Counted from the first letter of the stretch, positions 1 through 8,421 are shown. The stretch: DNA of 64,000 bases from Shewanella halotolerans (GCF_019457535.1 NZ_CP080417.1:682001-746000); one strand, 5' to 3'. The notes: a model not told the origin generated them from the sequence alone. Program-made: numbers and translations.

Positions 1-2067
1 ATATAGTTCATGGTTTATTCCGCTCTTGCAATCATAAGAGTTGATGGAGTATACGCTTTGAGAAGGGTAATATTTTAAATAGTATGCTCTTCCGCTTTCA
101 CTATCAATGTAAGTGTAACGATTGTAAGCTATAGAAATAGATTCTCTAAGCTTGTATTGATTGCTATCCCATTTGTAAAAGTTTAATTTATCTTCTGAAT
201 CACTTGATAAGTCAATGTTTGCAACTAAATCGTGGCATTTCCCCGTAGTAGTATCTTTTAGGCCTACTTCACTGGATGAATAAATTTTATTTGATTCAGT
301 GTCGATGATTTTTACTTTTCGCTGATGTGTTAGTGCAATTAACCTTCCTTTATCAGCTAAAATCAACTCTGAAAAGCTAAGGTTTTCATAATCGATTAGT
401 TCTGTAGTTGTTTGGTTAGTGTTGTTGTACCTATTTATTTTTCCATTTAGCAAGTAAAATACATCATCATTTTCGTTAGCCAAAGAAAGTGAACTATATT
501 TTGGATACTCAACAGGAAGAGTTTCATCTAAAACCTCTGCTCCCTCCATCGATGATGCTTTGAAAAATACATGGTTTACTTCTGTATCACCTGGATTTGT
601 GATTTCTCTCAGTTTTAATTTTTCATCCAATTTACCAAAAGCAAAAACATCTTGGCTATTCCTGCTGGAAAGCTTTGTATTGCTTGAAATTGTTCTGTTG
701 CCCTTATCTATACTTGATACATAGTCGAATGTATCAGTATCATTGTTTAATACGTGAAGTCCTTGACCAATCAATTTATCTGACTGAATGATTTTATCGA
801 AAAATATTTTGTTGTCATGGATAAAATTTTTGTTGGTCAGTTGACCTTTTCCATAGAAGATGTCTCTGATATCTCCTTTCTCTTGTGAATAGACTATTAT
901 ATGAGTATCTTTATTAAATGAACTATCGAAAAATATTTCTTTCTCTGATTTTCCCAAGTAGAAAACTTTTGTGTCATCAATTGAAAGCGTTAAGCGTTTT
1001 ATATCACTATCATTATTGCTGTTGAATTTATATAGGTAATCTTCTGAACTGGTATAGCCTTTTATTAAGATATCTTGCCCTATGTGGTATAGAGATAAGT
1101 CCCCATGATAATTCTCTAGCTTTTCCCTGTGAATGAAACCAGTTATTTTCGTGTTGTTGTTATACTTAAATAAATTGTATGTTAACTCACCTGAACCCAT
1201 GGAATTTACGGCTAGGGCTATGAAGTAGGAAGCATCGTCTGAGTGAAATACTTTTTTATATGGTATGAGAAAGTAATCTTCGTTCTCGTATAGAGTGTGT
1301 GACTCGCCTGTTGAAATGTTTATTTTTACAAGCTTTGAAATGTTATCTAATAATGTAATTGTAACGTATTCATCTTTTTTGTTAGCATCGGATAGCTTAT
1401 ATTGTTTATCTTCTTCAAACTCATAAATTAAATTTGTACCACTTTCGGTGCCATCTGTTGTGTAAATTTTCCCACCCAGTATACAAACAACTCTGGTGCC
1501 CCATAATGTACATTCTTGATCTTCGTGGAAGCTCGCTCTTTCGTGGAATCTAGTGCTAACATTTTGTTTGATATCGAATAGATAGGTTCCATCGTATAGT
1601 GAGTAAATGTATTTGCCTTCTCCTATTTTTAGTATGTTTTCTGCTATATAATTTGAACCTTTATTAGCTTTGATGTTTTCTTTTATTATATCTAGCTCAT
1701 CAAACCTCCTTGTTCCTTGTGTGGTGCCATCTGTGATAAATGTGTCGCCTACCAATGAAAATTTAAAGACGACTTCATCTTTACTTAGTTGGTATATATT
1801 ACTGATGCTGGAGCAGTTAATGTACTCTGAATTATTATTCCATAGATTCTGAGGGGTAAACTCACCGTGTTTAATAATCCAGGGTTGTAAACCATTTTCG
1901 TTACAGCCGAAAAAAAATGTGCCAGCTTTTACAGAGAAGTGATTATAACTCGAAGTGCTTAATGGGTAATAATTTTTGTTAAGATCGTAAGTTTTCACAT
2001 AACCTTTATCTTCAAATGATAAAGCCTGAAAGGTTATTAGTGTTAGTATTAGATAAAATATTCTCAT
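1..2067 (-). CDS. Secreted ELWxxDGT-like repeat protein (3' end beyond window)
   Basis: The frame is open from an ATG at 2065-2067 to the left edge, so at least 689 residues are present and the C-terminus is missing. It begins with a hydrophobic signal peptide (MRIFYLILTLITFQALS) and is therefore probably exported. It contains FITDGTTQGT and IYTTDGTESGT, which resemble the ELWxxDGT/hyalin-like repeat units of secreted beta-propeller-type proteins, within a Ser/Asn/Lys-rich, AT-rich sequence unlike the GC-rich genes that follow. This composition suggests horizontal acquisition. No catalytic motif is visible and the function is unknown. Confidence 0.7.
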   Translation of the reverse strand, partial: MRIFYLILTLITFQALSFEDKGYVKTYDLNKNYYPLSTSSYNHFSVKAGTFFFGCNENGLQPWIIKHGEFTPQNLWNNNSEYINCSSISNIYQLSKDEVVFKFSLVGDTFITDGTTQGTRRFDELDIIKENIKANKGSNYIAENILKIGEGKYIYSLYDGTYLFDIKQNVSTRFHERASFHEDQECTLWGTRVVCILGGKIYTTDGTESGTNLIYEFEEDKQYKLSDANKKDEYVTITLLDNISKLVKINISTGESHTLYENEDYFLIPYKKVFHSDDASYFIALAVNSMGSGELTYNLFKYNNNTKITGFIHREKLENYHGDLSLYHIGQDILIKGYTSSEDYLYKFNSNNDSDIKRLTLSIDDTKVFYLGKSEKEIFFDSSFNKDTHIIVYSQEKGDIRDIFYGKGQLTNKNFIHDNKIFFDKIIQSDKLIGQGLHVLNNDTDTFDYVSSIDKGNRTISSNTKLSSRNSQDVFAFGKLDEKLKLREITNPGDTEVNHVFFKASSMEGAEVLDETLPVEYPKYSSLSLANENDDVFYLLNGKINRYNNTNQTTTELIDYENLSFSELILADKGRLIALTHQRKVKIIDTESNKIYSSSEVGLKDTTTGKCHDLVANIDLSSDSEDKLNFYKWDSNQYKLRESISIAYNRYTYIDSESGRAYYLKYYPSQSVYSINSYDCKSGINHELY

Positions 2068-2499
2068 ATCGCTCCCTTTTATTTTGATTTTTATTCCTTT
2101 GTCACATCTGTATAAGTTTAACTCTCTTAATTGAAGATAACTTCTAAGGATGTGTTTCTGCGTGTTCTATGTCAGCAGTGTTTTTTCGATTGATAATTGT
2201 ACATTTGTTGGTGTTTTGTTAAAAGTGTTTTCTTTCTAACATCGTGCAGTGTCGTGCGTTAGTGAATGCTAATTTGTAGGCGTTTAATTAGGTGTGCAGC
2301 CAGGTGTTTTACCGTATGCATATCTCTTGGTGAATGTTTGTCGAATTACATCTACTGTCTTTGAACACCTTTTCGCTTTGTTTTTCTCGTTAATTTGTCG
2401 CGCACTTTTGATAAAAATTGATCCCTATCATGACGCTAAGGTTGCGTCCTTGCTCGCCTCAGGGTAGTTTGAGGTGTTTTTTCGCCTGGAAGACTAAAA
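2068..2499. other. 432-bp intergenic region between divergent genes
   Basis: AT-rich region between the starts of the left-hand secreted protein and the peptide transporter. I see no convincing gene or terminator. It must hold both promoters. The only recognisable site is the FNR-like box listed separately at 2418-2431. Confidence 0.5.
2418..2431 (+). promoter_or_regulatory. FNR/EtrA-like box upstream of the peptide transporter
   Basis: TTGATCCCTATCAT matches the FNR consensus TTGAT-N4-ATCAA at 9 of 10 defined positions. It lies about 70 bp before the transporter start, a reasonable activator position. EtrA is the Shewanella FNR homologue. This is a motif match only. Confidence 0.4.
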
Positions 2500-3909
2500 A
2501 TGAATAATAAAGCTACGTCCACTGCGGCGCCGCGCTTTCCTAGAATTTTCTGGATCGCCAACGGTGTCGAGTTGCTCGAACGAGCGGCATATTATGGGGT
2601 GTTTATCGTTATCACCCTCTATCTGTCACGCATCCTTGGCTTTAGCGATGTCGAAGCCGCCTGGCTGGCGGGTTCATTCTCCGCGGGTCTCTACTTTTTA
2701 CCTACCTTTAGTGGTGCGTTAGCCGATAAGATTGGCTTTCGCGGCGCCCTGCTGTTGGCGTTTGGCCTGTTAACCATAGGCTATGCGTCCTTGGCGATAT
2801 TCCCTGCGCTTATCGAATCTCAGGGGCTGGTGGAATATGGCAAGGAGACCATATATCACGGCCTGAAGGAGGCGGATATTCGCTGGGCGATCGTGCCTAT
2901 TCTTATCGTCATCATGATAGGTGGCTCCTTCATCAAGGCGGTGATCACAGGTACCGTGGCGCTATCGACCACGGCCGAGACCCGTGCCAAGGGCTTCTCT
3001 ATCTTCTACATGATGGTCAACATTGGCGCCTTCTCGGGTAAGACAGTGGTGAAGCCGCTGCGTGAATCCATGGGTGACCTGGGTCTGATTAACCTTAACT
3101 ACTTCGCCGCCACCATGACGCTGATCGCCTTCTTCAGCATCATGCTCTTCTTCAAGAGCACGGAGGAGAACCGCTCGGGCAAGAGCCTGGGCGAGATCTG
3201 GCAGGCGCTGCTCAAGGTGCTGTCTAATGGTCGATTGATAGCCCTGATCTTAATCATCACAGGCTTCTGGATGGTACAGCATCAGCTCTACGCCACCATG
3301 CCAAAATATGTGCTGCGTATGGCCGGTGAGGGCTCATCGCCGTCATGGTACGCCAACGTCAACCCTCTGGTGGTCTTCCTCTGCGTCAGCTTCGTCACAG
3401 GTATGATGGCCAAGCGCAGCGCGCTGACCTCTATGACGGTGGGGATGTTTATCATGCCGGTATCGGCGCTGCTGATGGCCTCGGGTAACATGTTTGCCGG
3501 CAGTGAGACCATCTTAGGCATGCACCCCATCGCCGCCATGATGATCATAGGCATCGTATTCCAGGGCTTGGCCGAGTGTTTCATCTCGCCGCGCTTCCTG
3601 GAGTACTTCTCGCTACAGGCGCCTAAGGGCGAAGAGGGTCTCTACCTGGGCTTCTCGCACCTGCACTCTTTCATCAGTTCATTGCTGGGCTTCGGTCTGT
3701 CGGGTTACCTGCTGGAGGCCTACTGTCCAGATCCGCGCGTCTATAACGACCACGCCGCCTGGGTCGAGGCTTCGGCACATGCTCACTACATCTGGTATGT
3801 GTTTGCCGCTATCGCTAGTGTGTCGGCGGTGTCACTCATCATCTATGGCGCCGTGATCAAGCGTATCGATGCCAAGAATGATACCGACGCCGAATTGGCA
3901 ACCGCCTAA
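2500..3909 (+). CDS. POT/PTR-family proton-dependent oligopeptide transporter
   Basis: A 469-residue inner-membrane protein with about 12 hydrophobic segments. The N-terminal ELLERAAYYG (about residues 23-32) is the ExxERxxYYG signature of the proton-coupled peptide transporter family within the MFS, where the glutamates and arginine take part in proton coupling. These carriers import di- and tripeptides. The start is set by GGAAG 7 nt before the ATG. The length is near the family norm. The gene is monocistronic, with a hairpin terminator at 3946 and an FNR-like box upstream, so expression may respond to oxygen. The substrate cannot be specified. Confidence 0.85.
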   Translation: MNNKATSTAAPRFPRIFWIANGVELLERAAYYGVFIVITLYLSRILGFSDVEAAWLAGSFSAGLYFLPTFSGALADKIGFRGALLLAFGLLTIGYASLAIFPALIESQGLVEYGKETIYHGLKEADIRWAIVPILIVIMIGGSFIKAVITGTVALSTTAETRAKGFSIFYMMVNIGAFSGKTVVKPLRESMGDLGLINLNYFAATMTLIAFFSIMLFFKSTEENRSGKSLGEIWQALLKVLSNGRLIALILIITGFWMVQHQLYATMPKYVLRMAGEGSSPSWYANVNPLVVFLCVSFVTGMMAKRSALTSMTVGMFIMPVSALLMASGNMFAGSETILGMHPIAAMMIIGIVFQGLAECFISPRFLEYFSLQAPKGEEGLYLGFSHLHSFISSLLGFGLSGYLLEAYCPDPRVYNDHAAWVEASAHAHYIWYVFAAIASVSAVSLIIYGAVIKRIDAKNDTDAELATA

Positions 3910-3945
3910 CTGTTTGACTCAGTTTTGGTTGGTTTAACCCTGAAT

Positions 3946-3980
3946 GCCGTCGCGATCCCTCGCGGCGGCTTTTATTTTAT
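3946..3980 (+). terminator. Rho-independent terminator after the peptide transporter
   Basis: GCCGTCGCGA at 3946-3955 pairs with TCGCGGCGGC at 3960-3969, with one mismatch, followed by TTTTATTTTATT. Confidence 0.8.
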
Positions 3981-4134
3981 TCCCCGTCTAATTGGCGCAT
4001 TGCCGCCTGATTGCTGCTATAATCGCCGCCATATCCACGCACGCCCTTGAAGATTCATCGGCAGCTGCCATCACATAGCTTTATTTGTGCCTGATCTAAC
4101 TCAGTTTTTCTCGGCACAGCATTAGGAAATTACC

Positions 4135-5541
4135 GTGAGTCAATCTGACGCTACTACGCCAAGCGGGGCTTTTGACAGTCTGCCGCTTAAACCCGCTTTG
4201 CTCGATACCCTGAAATCTATCGGCTTTCACCAGATGACGCCTATTCAGGCCCAGAGTCTGCCTGCCATCCTCAATGGGCAGGACGTCATAGGACAGGGCA
4301 AGACGGGCTCGGGCAAGACGGCCGCCTTCGGTTTAGGCCTGCTCAACAAGCTGGATGTGAAGCGTTTTCGTATCCAGACGTTAGTGCTTTGTCCTACCCG
4401 TGAGCTGGCGGATCAGGTAGCGGCGGAGCTGCGCACCCTGGCGCGCGGTATCCACAACATCAAGATCCTCACCCTGTGTGGTGGTGTGCCCATGGGGCCA
4501 CAGATAGGCTCGCTGGAACACGGCGCCCACATTATCGTCGGTACGCCGGGTCGTATCATAGATCACCTGGACAGAGGCCGCTTGGATCTCGACAACGTCG
4601 ATACGTTGGTGCTGGATGAGGCGGATCGCATGTTGGAGATGGGCTTTCAGCGTGAGCTGGACGCCATCATGCAAGAGGTGCCCCGTGAGCGTCAGACCCT
4701 GCTGTTTAGCGCCACCTTCCCCGAGCAGATCCAAGGGCTTAGCGAGCAGTTTATGATCGATCCCCTCATGGTGAAGGTCGAGGTACAGCACGGCGGAGAG
4801 AGTATCGAACAGCACTTCTATGAGTGCGGCAACAACAACGATCGTATGAAGGCGCTGCAGCTTCTGCTGCTCAAGCATCAGCCCGAGAGCGCCGTGGTTT
4901 TCTGTAACACCAAGCGTGAGACTAAGGATGTGGCGGCCAAGCTCACCAATGCCGGTTTCAGCGTGGTGGCCCTGCATGGGGATCTGGAGCAGCGCGATCG
5001 CGACCAGATGCTGCTCAAGTTTGCCAACAAGAGTGCCAGCGTCATGGTGGCCACCGACGTGGCGGCACGCGGCCTGGATATTGACGCCCTGGACATGGTG
5101 GTCAACTACCATATGGCCTATGACACTGAGGTGCACATTCACCGCATCGGCCGCACCGGCCGCGCCGGCAGCAAGGGCGCCGCCCATACCCTCTTTAACC
5201 ATGAAGATGGCTACAAATTATCCCTGCTGGCAGATGCACTTGGCCGCGAGATAGACGGCGAGGCGCTGCCTGGTGAAGCCCTGCTGGACACCATGCCGTC
5301 GCAACCCAGAATGGTCACGATTCAGATCGACGGCGGTAAGAAGCAGAAGGTGCGTCCAGGGGATATCCTCGGCTGTCTTACCGGTGACAACGGCATCGAG
5401 GGTAGTGAAGTCGGCAAGATCAAGATCACCGAGTTCCGCTCCTACGTGGCGGTGGATCGCAAGGTGCTGCGCAAGGCCCTTAACAAGATCGTCAAGGGTA
5501 AGCTCAAGGGTAAGAGCTACCGGGCGTGGGAGTTAAAGTAA
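4135..5541 (+). CDS. dbpA: ATP-dependent RNA helicase DbpA
   Basis: A 468-residue DEAD-box helicase. Visible motifs are the Q motif near residue 35, GKTGSGKT (Walker A), PTRELA, DEADRM, SAT, and HRIGRTGRAG near the end of the helicase core. The C-terminal ~75 residues (GDILGCLTGDNGIEG onward) form the DbpA-type RNA-binding domain that targets the enzyme to hairpin 92 of 23S rRNA during 50S assembly. The start is GTG at 4135, preceded by AGGA 7 nt upstream. The gene is single. A second DEAD-box helicase, RhlE, is encoded 5 kb away on the other strand. Confidence 0.95.
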   Translation: MSQSDATTPSGAFDSLPLKPALLDTLKSIGFHQMTPIQAQSLPAILNGQDVIGQGKTGSGKTAAFGLGLLNKLDVKRFRIQTLVLCPTRELADQVAAELRTLARGIHNIKILTLCGGVPMGPQIGSLEHGAHIIVGTPGRIIDHLDRGRLDLDNVDTLVLDEADRMLEMGFQRELDAIMQEVPRERQTLLFSATFPEQIQGLSEQFMIDPLMVKVEVQHGGESIEQHFYECGNNNDRMKALQLLLLKHQPESAVVFCNTKRETKDVAAKLTNAGFSVVALHGDLEQRDRDQMLLKFANKSASVMVATDVAARGLDIDALDMVVNYHMAYDTEVHIHRIGRTGRAGSKGAAHTLFNHEDGYKLSLLADALGREIDGEALPGEALLDTMPSQPRMVTIQIDGGKKQKVRPGDILGCLTGDNGIEGSEVGKIKITEFRSYVAVDRKVLRKALNKIVKGKLKGKSYRAWELK

Positions 5542-5571
5542 GGGTTCACGCTATGCTAGCGTGGTAATTGG

Positions 5572-5602
5572 AAAAGGAGCTGACTGACGTTAGCTCCTTT
5601 TT
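5572..5602 (+). terminator. Terminator after dbpA
   Basis: AAAAGGAGCT at 5572-5581 pairs perfectly with AGCTCCTTTT at 5592-5601, ending in a T run. A second hairpin without a T run, CACGCT-ATGCT-AGCGTG, lies at 5547-5563. Confidence 0.85.
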
Positions 5603-5695
5603 TGTTGTCTGGGGTTTGGTGGGGGCAGATCATCGATATATCTTGTCTCTTTGTTTGAGCAGCGTTTGGCAGCATGTTTAGTTGTTGAGTGAGGT

Positions 5696-5863
5696 TGAAG
5701 GTCGACCCTTCATGGCAATCTAACGCCTGCCCGGCGGGGGAATGTGCAAGCACTCTTTTGGCACGCTGTGAATATATCCCTATACGCTTCACGGCGGCGT
5801 CCGTGCCGCCGAGAGCCAAAAGCGTGCTTACACCCGTATCTAAACGTCTCTTCGAATTGGCGG
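5696..5863 (+). repeat. Palindromic repeat element, copy A1
   Basis: First copy of a repeat family present at least six times in the window. In order: a small palindrome TGAAGGTCGACCCTTCA, TAACGCCTGCCCGGCGGGGG, a long stem whose arms are 5744-5762 and 5815-5833 (17 of 19 positions pair), and a conserved tail ending CGTCTCTTCG. The stem encloses a secondary GGCGGC/GCCGCC hairpin. Arms and interior are nearly identical to copy B2. Open frames crossing it are not genes. Confidence 0.85.
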
Positions 5864-5948
5864 TATTGGCGTGTCTAAAGCGTGAAAACTAACTGATTTT
5901 TGCCCCAAAGTGTGTTGGCCTTGGAATGAAGGTTTGGCATTTCTATAG

Positions 5949-5996
5949 TTTGTTTGTTTGTTTGTTTGTTTGTTTGTTTGTTTGTTTGTTTGTTTG
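5949..5996 (+). repeat. (TTTG)12 tetranucleotide microsatellite
   Basis: Twelve perfect tandem copies of TTTG between repeat copies A1 and A2. No frame or obvious promoter depends on it. Such tracts are prone to slippage, so copy number may vary among isolates. Confidence 0.95.
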
Positions 5997-6033
5997 ATTT
6001 GCATTTGGCCACATGATCATTAATTAAATGAGT

Positions 6034-6250
6034 TGAAGGTCGTACCTTCATCGCTATCTAACGCCTGCCCGGCGTGGGATGTGCAGATACGCCCGTGACG
6101 CACTGTGCGCCATCCCTGGCCGCTCTGCGGTTTCATCTGACCTACATGGATGTAGGGAATGCCGAAAATGTCGGGAACATTTTTTTGCCATGAAACCGAA
6201 GGTCACTGGCGTATCTACACTCGGCATCTAACGTCTCTTCGATTTGGCCG
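6034..6250 (+). repeat. Palindromic repeat element, copy A2
   Basis: Same family as A1 but with different stem arms. GTGCAGATACGCCCGTGAC at 6081-6099 pairs with 6202-6220 at 17 of 19 positions. It has the TGAAGGTCGTACCTTCA palindrome at its left end and the conserved tail ATCTAACGTCTCTTCGATTT at its right. The loop interior is a GC-rich segment plus GGTTTCAT/ATGAAACC arms, shared with copy B1. It directly follows the TTTG tract. Confidence 0.85.
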
Positions 6251-6407
6251 TGTTTGGTGTGAAGAGGGAATGAAAAAGCTGATTTGGTTTTGCCCCAAAA
6301 TGAGTTAACACTTTGTCGGTGGAGCAGTACCTAACGAACTTTCTGGCCTGGCAATTTGTCGTCGCTACACCTGCGTGATCTAATTCACTACTCCCCAACC
6401 CAAAAAA

Positions 6408-6423
6408 CTGGATAACTATACAG
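6408..6423 (+). promoter_or_regulatory. LexA-like box in the island A leader
   Basis: CTGGATAACTATACAG has the CTG-N10-CAG frame and matches CTGTATATATATACAG at 13 of 16 positions. It lies about 270 bp before the first cassette core site and has no intact gene immediately next to it. Integron integrase promoters are commonly LexA-controlled, but no integrase gene is present here. Motif match only. Confidence 0.4.
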
Positions 6424-6563
6424 TCATATTCAGATCACAAGGATTTTGAACGACTTTTATCCTGTATTTGTGCGCGTTTTCTCATTTAGGTATAAATTAA
6501 TAGCTTTAAAATTAACTACTTATAACATGCGTTAAGTAGATAATAGGTTTGGAAAACGCGCAT

Positions 6564-6686
6564 GCGCGCTCTTCCAGATGGTATATTTGGCAAAATGCTG
6601 ATAAGTTCATTACATACAGATAGTTAGCTATGCGCGTATTCACTGGTCCAACGAGGTAAACGCGCATGCGCACTAATAAAATGTTA
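6564..6686 (+). other. Shared 123-bp cassette leader (attI-like), island A
   Basis: This segment aligns without gaps to 20470-20592, with about 11 mismatches, nearly all transitions. Similarity stops abruptly after ATAAAATGTTA, so the last shared bases are G^TTA at 6683-6686, the canonical integron crossover trinucleotide. It contains GCGCATGCGC palindromes. The sequence behaves like an attI or the attC of a gene-less cassette. A promoter could lie inside (TTGGCA, then TACATA 18 nt later), which would drive the cassettes. The role is inferred. Confidence 0.6.
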
Positions 6687-6695
6687 TAAGGCTTT

Positions 6696-7034
6696 ATGAG
6701 TTCGACATTAATCGCAGCCGCAGTGGTTGCATCAATAAGTACACCAAACTATGAAGTATCATCATGTGATAATTCAAAATTTGAGCTAAAGCACGCTGTT
6801 GTTGCTAAATGGCCTGTGATTGAAGATCACCTGCGTTTAGATTCTGGATTTGTGAAAATAGAAGCTATAGTAAGCTCCACTGGTGTTGTAACTTCTCAAA
6901 AAGTAACTGAGACAAAGCCCCGACGTATATTTGACCGTTCAGCTAAAAAGGCAATGGAGAAATGGTTATTCTCAGAGAGTGACAAAGAGCAAAGATGTTT
7001 TAATGTTGTCTTTAAGTTTAAGTTGGTGCGTTGA
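6696..7034 (+). CDS. Cassette 1: small protein with TonB C-terminal-like fold
   Basis: A 112-residue product. Residues ~50-110 (GFVKIEAIVSSTG, then FDRSAKKAMEKW) follow the pattern of the TonB C-terminal domain, in which a beta-strand, a helix carrying FDRAA, and a W-F strand alternate. The short N-terminal hydrophobic stretch could be a signal or anchor, but there is no proline-rich TonB spacer, so it is not an ordinary TonB. The SD AAGG overlaps the leader core site at 6683. An attC-like site follows the stop. The gene is AT-rich, unlike the host background. Cellular role unknown. Confidence 0.6.
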   Translation: MSSTLIAAAVVASISTPNYEVSSCDNSKFELKHAVVAKWPVIEDHLRLDSGFVKIEAIVSSTGVVTSQKVTETKPRRIFDRSAKKAMEKWLFSESDKEQRCFNVVFKFKLVR

Positions 7035-7040
7035 AGCGCC

Positions 7041-7110
7041 TTATAACAAGCCAAGTCAGCGGGACTATTTCTCGCTGCGCTCAAAATAGCCCCTGCTTGG
7101 GGCATTAACT
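7041..7110 (+). other. attC-like site 1
   Basis: TTATAAC (R'') and ATTAACT (R', with A for the usual G) bracket an imperfect palindrome. CCAAG pairs with CTTGG, and CTATTT pairs with AAATAG, with unpaired spacers AAG and GGC. This is the arrangement expected of a folded integron attC. It sits between cassette genes 1 and 2. Confidence 0.7.
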
Positions 7111-7126
7111 GCCCAAGAGAAATCGA

Positions 7127-7441
7127 GTGAAGTACGAGATTCGAAGACAAGATAAAGTCATTGGCATAACCGAACTAGAAGGCGGCGATCCTCCTATGGG
7201 ATTCGTTTTTGGTGCAGTCGATCCAACTGACTTTTATTTATCGGGTGCAGGGAAAACCGACTGGAAAATATATACATGTGATACCAACGAAGAGATAGCT
7301 AGTGAGTCCATTACCATTGAAGATCTTTCGGAGGAGATGGGTGAGCAATGTATAGAAGTAACAGTTTTGGTTAAATCGGCAGAAGAATATGAAAGGTTCT
7401 TCAAACACCACCTCGAAGCTTATGGCAAACAATTTAGCTAA
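7127..7441 (+). CDS. Cassette 2: acidic hypothetical protein
   Basis: A 104-residue soluble, acidic protein starting at GTG with AAGAGA upstream. It has no signal peptide or membrane segment and no motif I recognise. It lies between two attC-like sites, and its size and isolation in the same orientation as its neighbours are typical of integron cassette genes. Codon use is AT-rich. Function unknown. Confidence 0.6.
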   Translation: MKYEIRRQDKVIGITELEGGDPPMGFVFGAVDPTDFYLSGAGKTDWKIYTCDTNEEIASESITIEDLSEEMGEQCIEVTVLVKSAEEYERFFKHHLEAYGKQFS

Positions 7442-7446
7442 GCAGC

Positions 7447-7531
7447 AGTTAACAAGCAAAGGCTGTATCGCTCACGCAAAAGGCGCGTGGGCTGGACTCG
7501 CTAACGCTCACCGCTGCTTTGGGGGTTAAAG
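7447..7531 (+). other. attC-like site 2
   Basis: AGTTAAC at the left and GTTAAAG at the right enclose a palindromic region. CAAAG after a 3-nt spacer pairs with CTTTG before GGG-GTT. The unpaired central spacers and inverted arms match attC architecture. The R'' and R' 7-mers each deviate at one position from RYYYAAC and GTTRRRY. Confidence 0.7.
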
Positions 7532-7539
7532 CTAAGAGC

Positions 7540-7956
7540 ATGTGGAAGTTCATCAATACAATACTGCTAGTGTTTTGTTTTTGCTTCGGGGCTGCAGAGT
7601 CAATTCTGTTCGGGGATATGATGGATATACAATGGGGAAGAGATGACTTTCTTCTGGCCCCCTTAGTGTTTGGAGCTATGTGCTTTCTCTCCATATGGAG
7701 TTGTAGAATCTTTAGCAAAGACTCCAAGTGGTACACCCCTTCTTATAACATGAACCTCTTCGCCAACGACAATCCGTTAAAATTTCCTTTCGCGTTAGGT
7801 GGTCTGTCTGCAGTATTGGGCTTAGGGTGGTTAGCTGCAGACATCTACCAAAGTAGGGAAATTAGCAACTTCGCAATTATGCTACTTTTCTCCGGGATTG
7901 GAGTTTTTGCCACTGGGTTTATATCAGTTAAGGTGTTCTCCCATGAAACGATTTAA
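7540..7956 (+). CDS. Cassette 3: small membrane protein
   Basis: A 138-residue product with about four hydrophobic segments: MWKFINTILLVFCFCFGAA, the region near LLAPLVFGAMCFLS, a Leu/Gly-rich segment in the middle, and a C-terminal ISNFAIMLLFSGIGVFATGF. I chose the ATG at 7540 because an upstream in-frame TTG would lie inside attC-like site 2. The stop codon is embedded in the next attC, as often seen in compact cassettes. No family recognised; probably an inner-membrane protein. Confidence 0.6.
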   Translation: MWKFINTILLVFCFCFGAAESILFGDMMDIQWGRDDFLLAPLVFGAMCFLSIWSCRIFSKDSKWYTPSYNMNLFANDNPLKFPFALGGLSAVLGLGWLAADIYQSREISNFAIMLLFSGIGVFATGFISVKVFSHETI

Positions 7957-8018
7957 CAATTACAGGCATCGGTTCTACGCAAGCAAGCTTGCTCCGTCCG
8001 TTGCAGTATGGGTTAAGT
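7951..8018 (+). other. attC-like site 3 (perfect core 7-mers)
   Basis: ATTTAAC fits RYYYAAC exactly and GTTAAGT fits GTTRRRY exactly, 68 bp apart. Between them lie complementary arms (TAC...GTA, CGG...CCG) around an AAGC/GCTT centre. This is the most canonical attC in the window. The stop codon of cassette 3 lies inside its left core. Confidence 0.8.
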
Positions 8019-8034
8019 AACTAAAGGAAATCTT

Positions 8035-8421
8035 ATGAATAAGTTGAAAAAAGGGAATTTATTCACGCGAACAGAGATACAGCAGCTAGTTGGTGGTGAA
8101 ATACAAACATACCTACCTCAGAAAAATAAAGTGATTTTAGCTGGGTGTTTCAACCGAAAATTAAATCCTGATTGCCCAACGGAAGTTCAAGCTGGCAACG
8201 CTAAAAAAGTAACTCAAAAGGCAGCTTTACTAATTAGCCAACCAAATACTATTTTTCCGGTTTTCACCAAAGAATCTGATACAGACAAACACTATGAGTT
8301 TATCGGAATGTACCGTTGCACAGGAGGAACAAATGATCCAAAAGTCCTTGCTCAAGCAGAGAAGAAATCAGGACGAATCGATCAGTTGTCATACGTTTTC
8401 CAGCTTGAGAACGTTACTTAA
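8035..8421 (+). CDS. Cassette 4: hypothetical protein
   Basis: A 128-residue soluble protein beginning MNKLKKGNLFTRTEIQQLV, with AAAGGAAAT placed correctly before the ATG. Two features stand out: a central ILAGCFNRKLNPDCPTE and a later YEFIGMYRC, giving paired cysteines that could bind metal or a nucleic acid, but I do not recognise the family confidently. The stop codon overlaps the following attC-like site. AT-rich compared with the chromosome. Function unknown. Confidence 0.6.
   Translation: MNKLKKGNLFTRTEIQQLVGGEIQTYLPQKNKVILAGCFNRKLNPDCPTEVQAGNAKKVTQKAALLISQPNTIFPVFTKESDTDKHYEFIGMYRCTGGTNDPKVLAQAEKKSGRIDQLSYVFQLENVT

Noticed and set aside
5556..5892. Overlapping open frames of about 67-87 residues on both strands
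   Set aside because: They lie wholly over palindromic repeat copy A1, and the same frames recur over copy B2. Repeat-derived, no SD.
7519..7539. TTG start for cassette gene 3
   Set aside because: It falls within the attC-like site; the ATG at 7540 gives a normal membrane-protein start.
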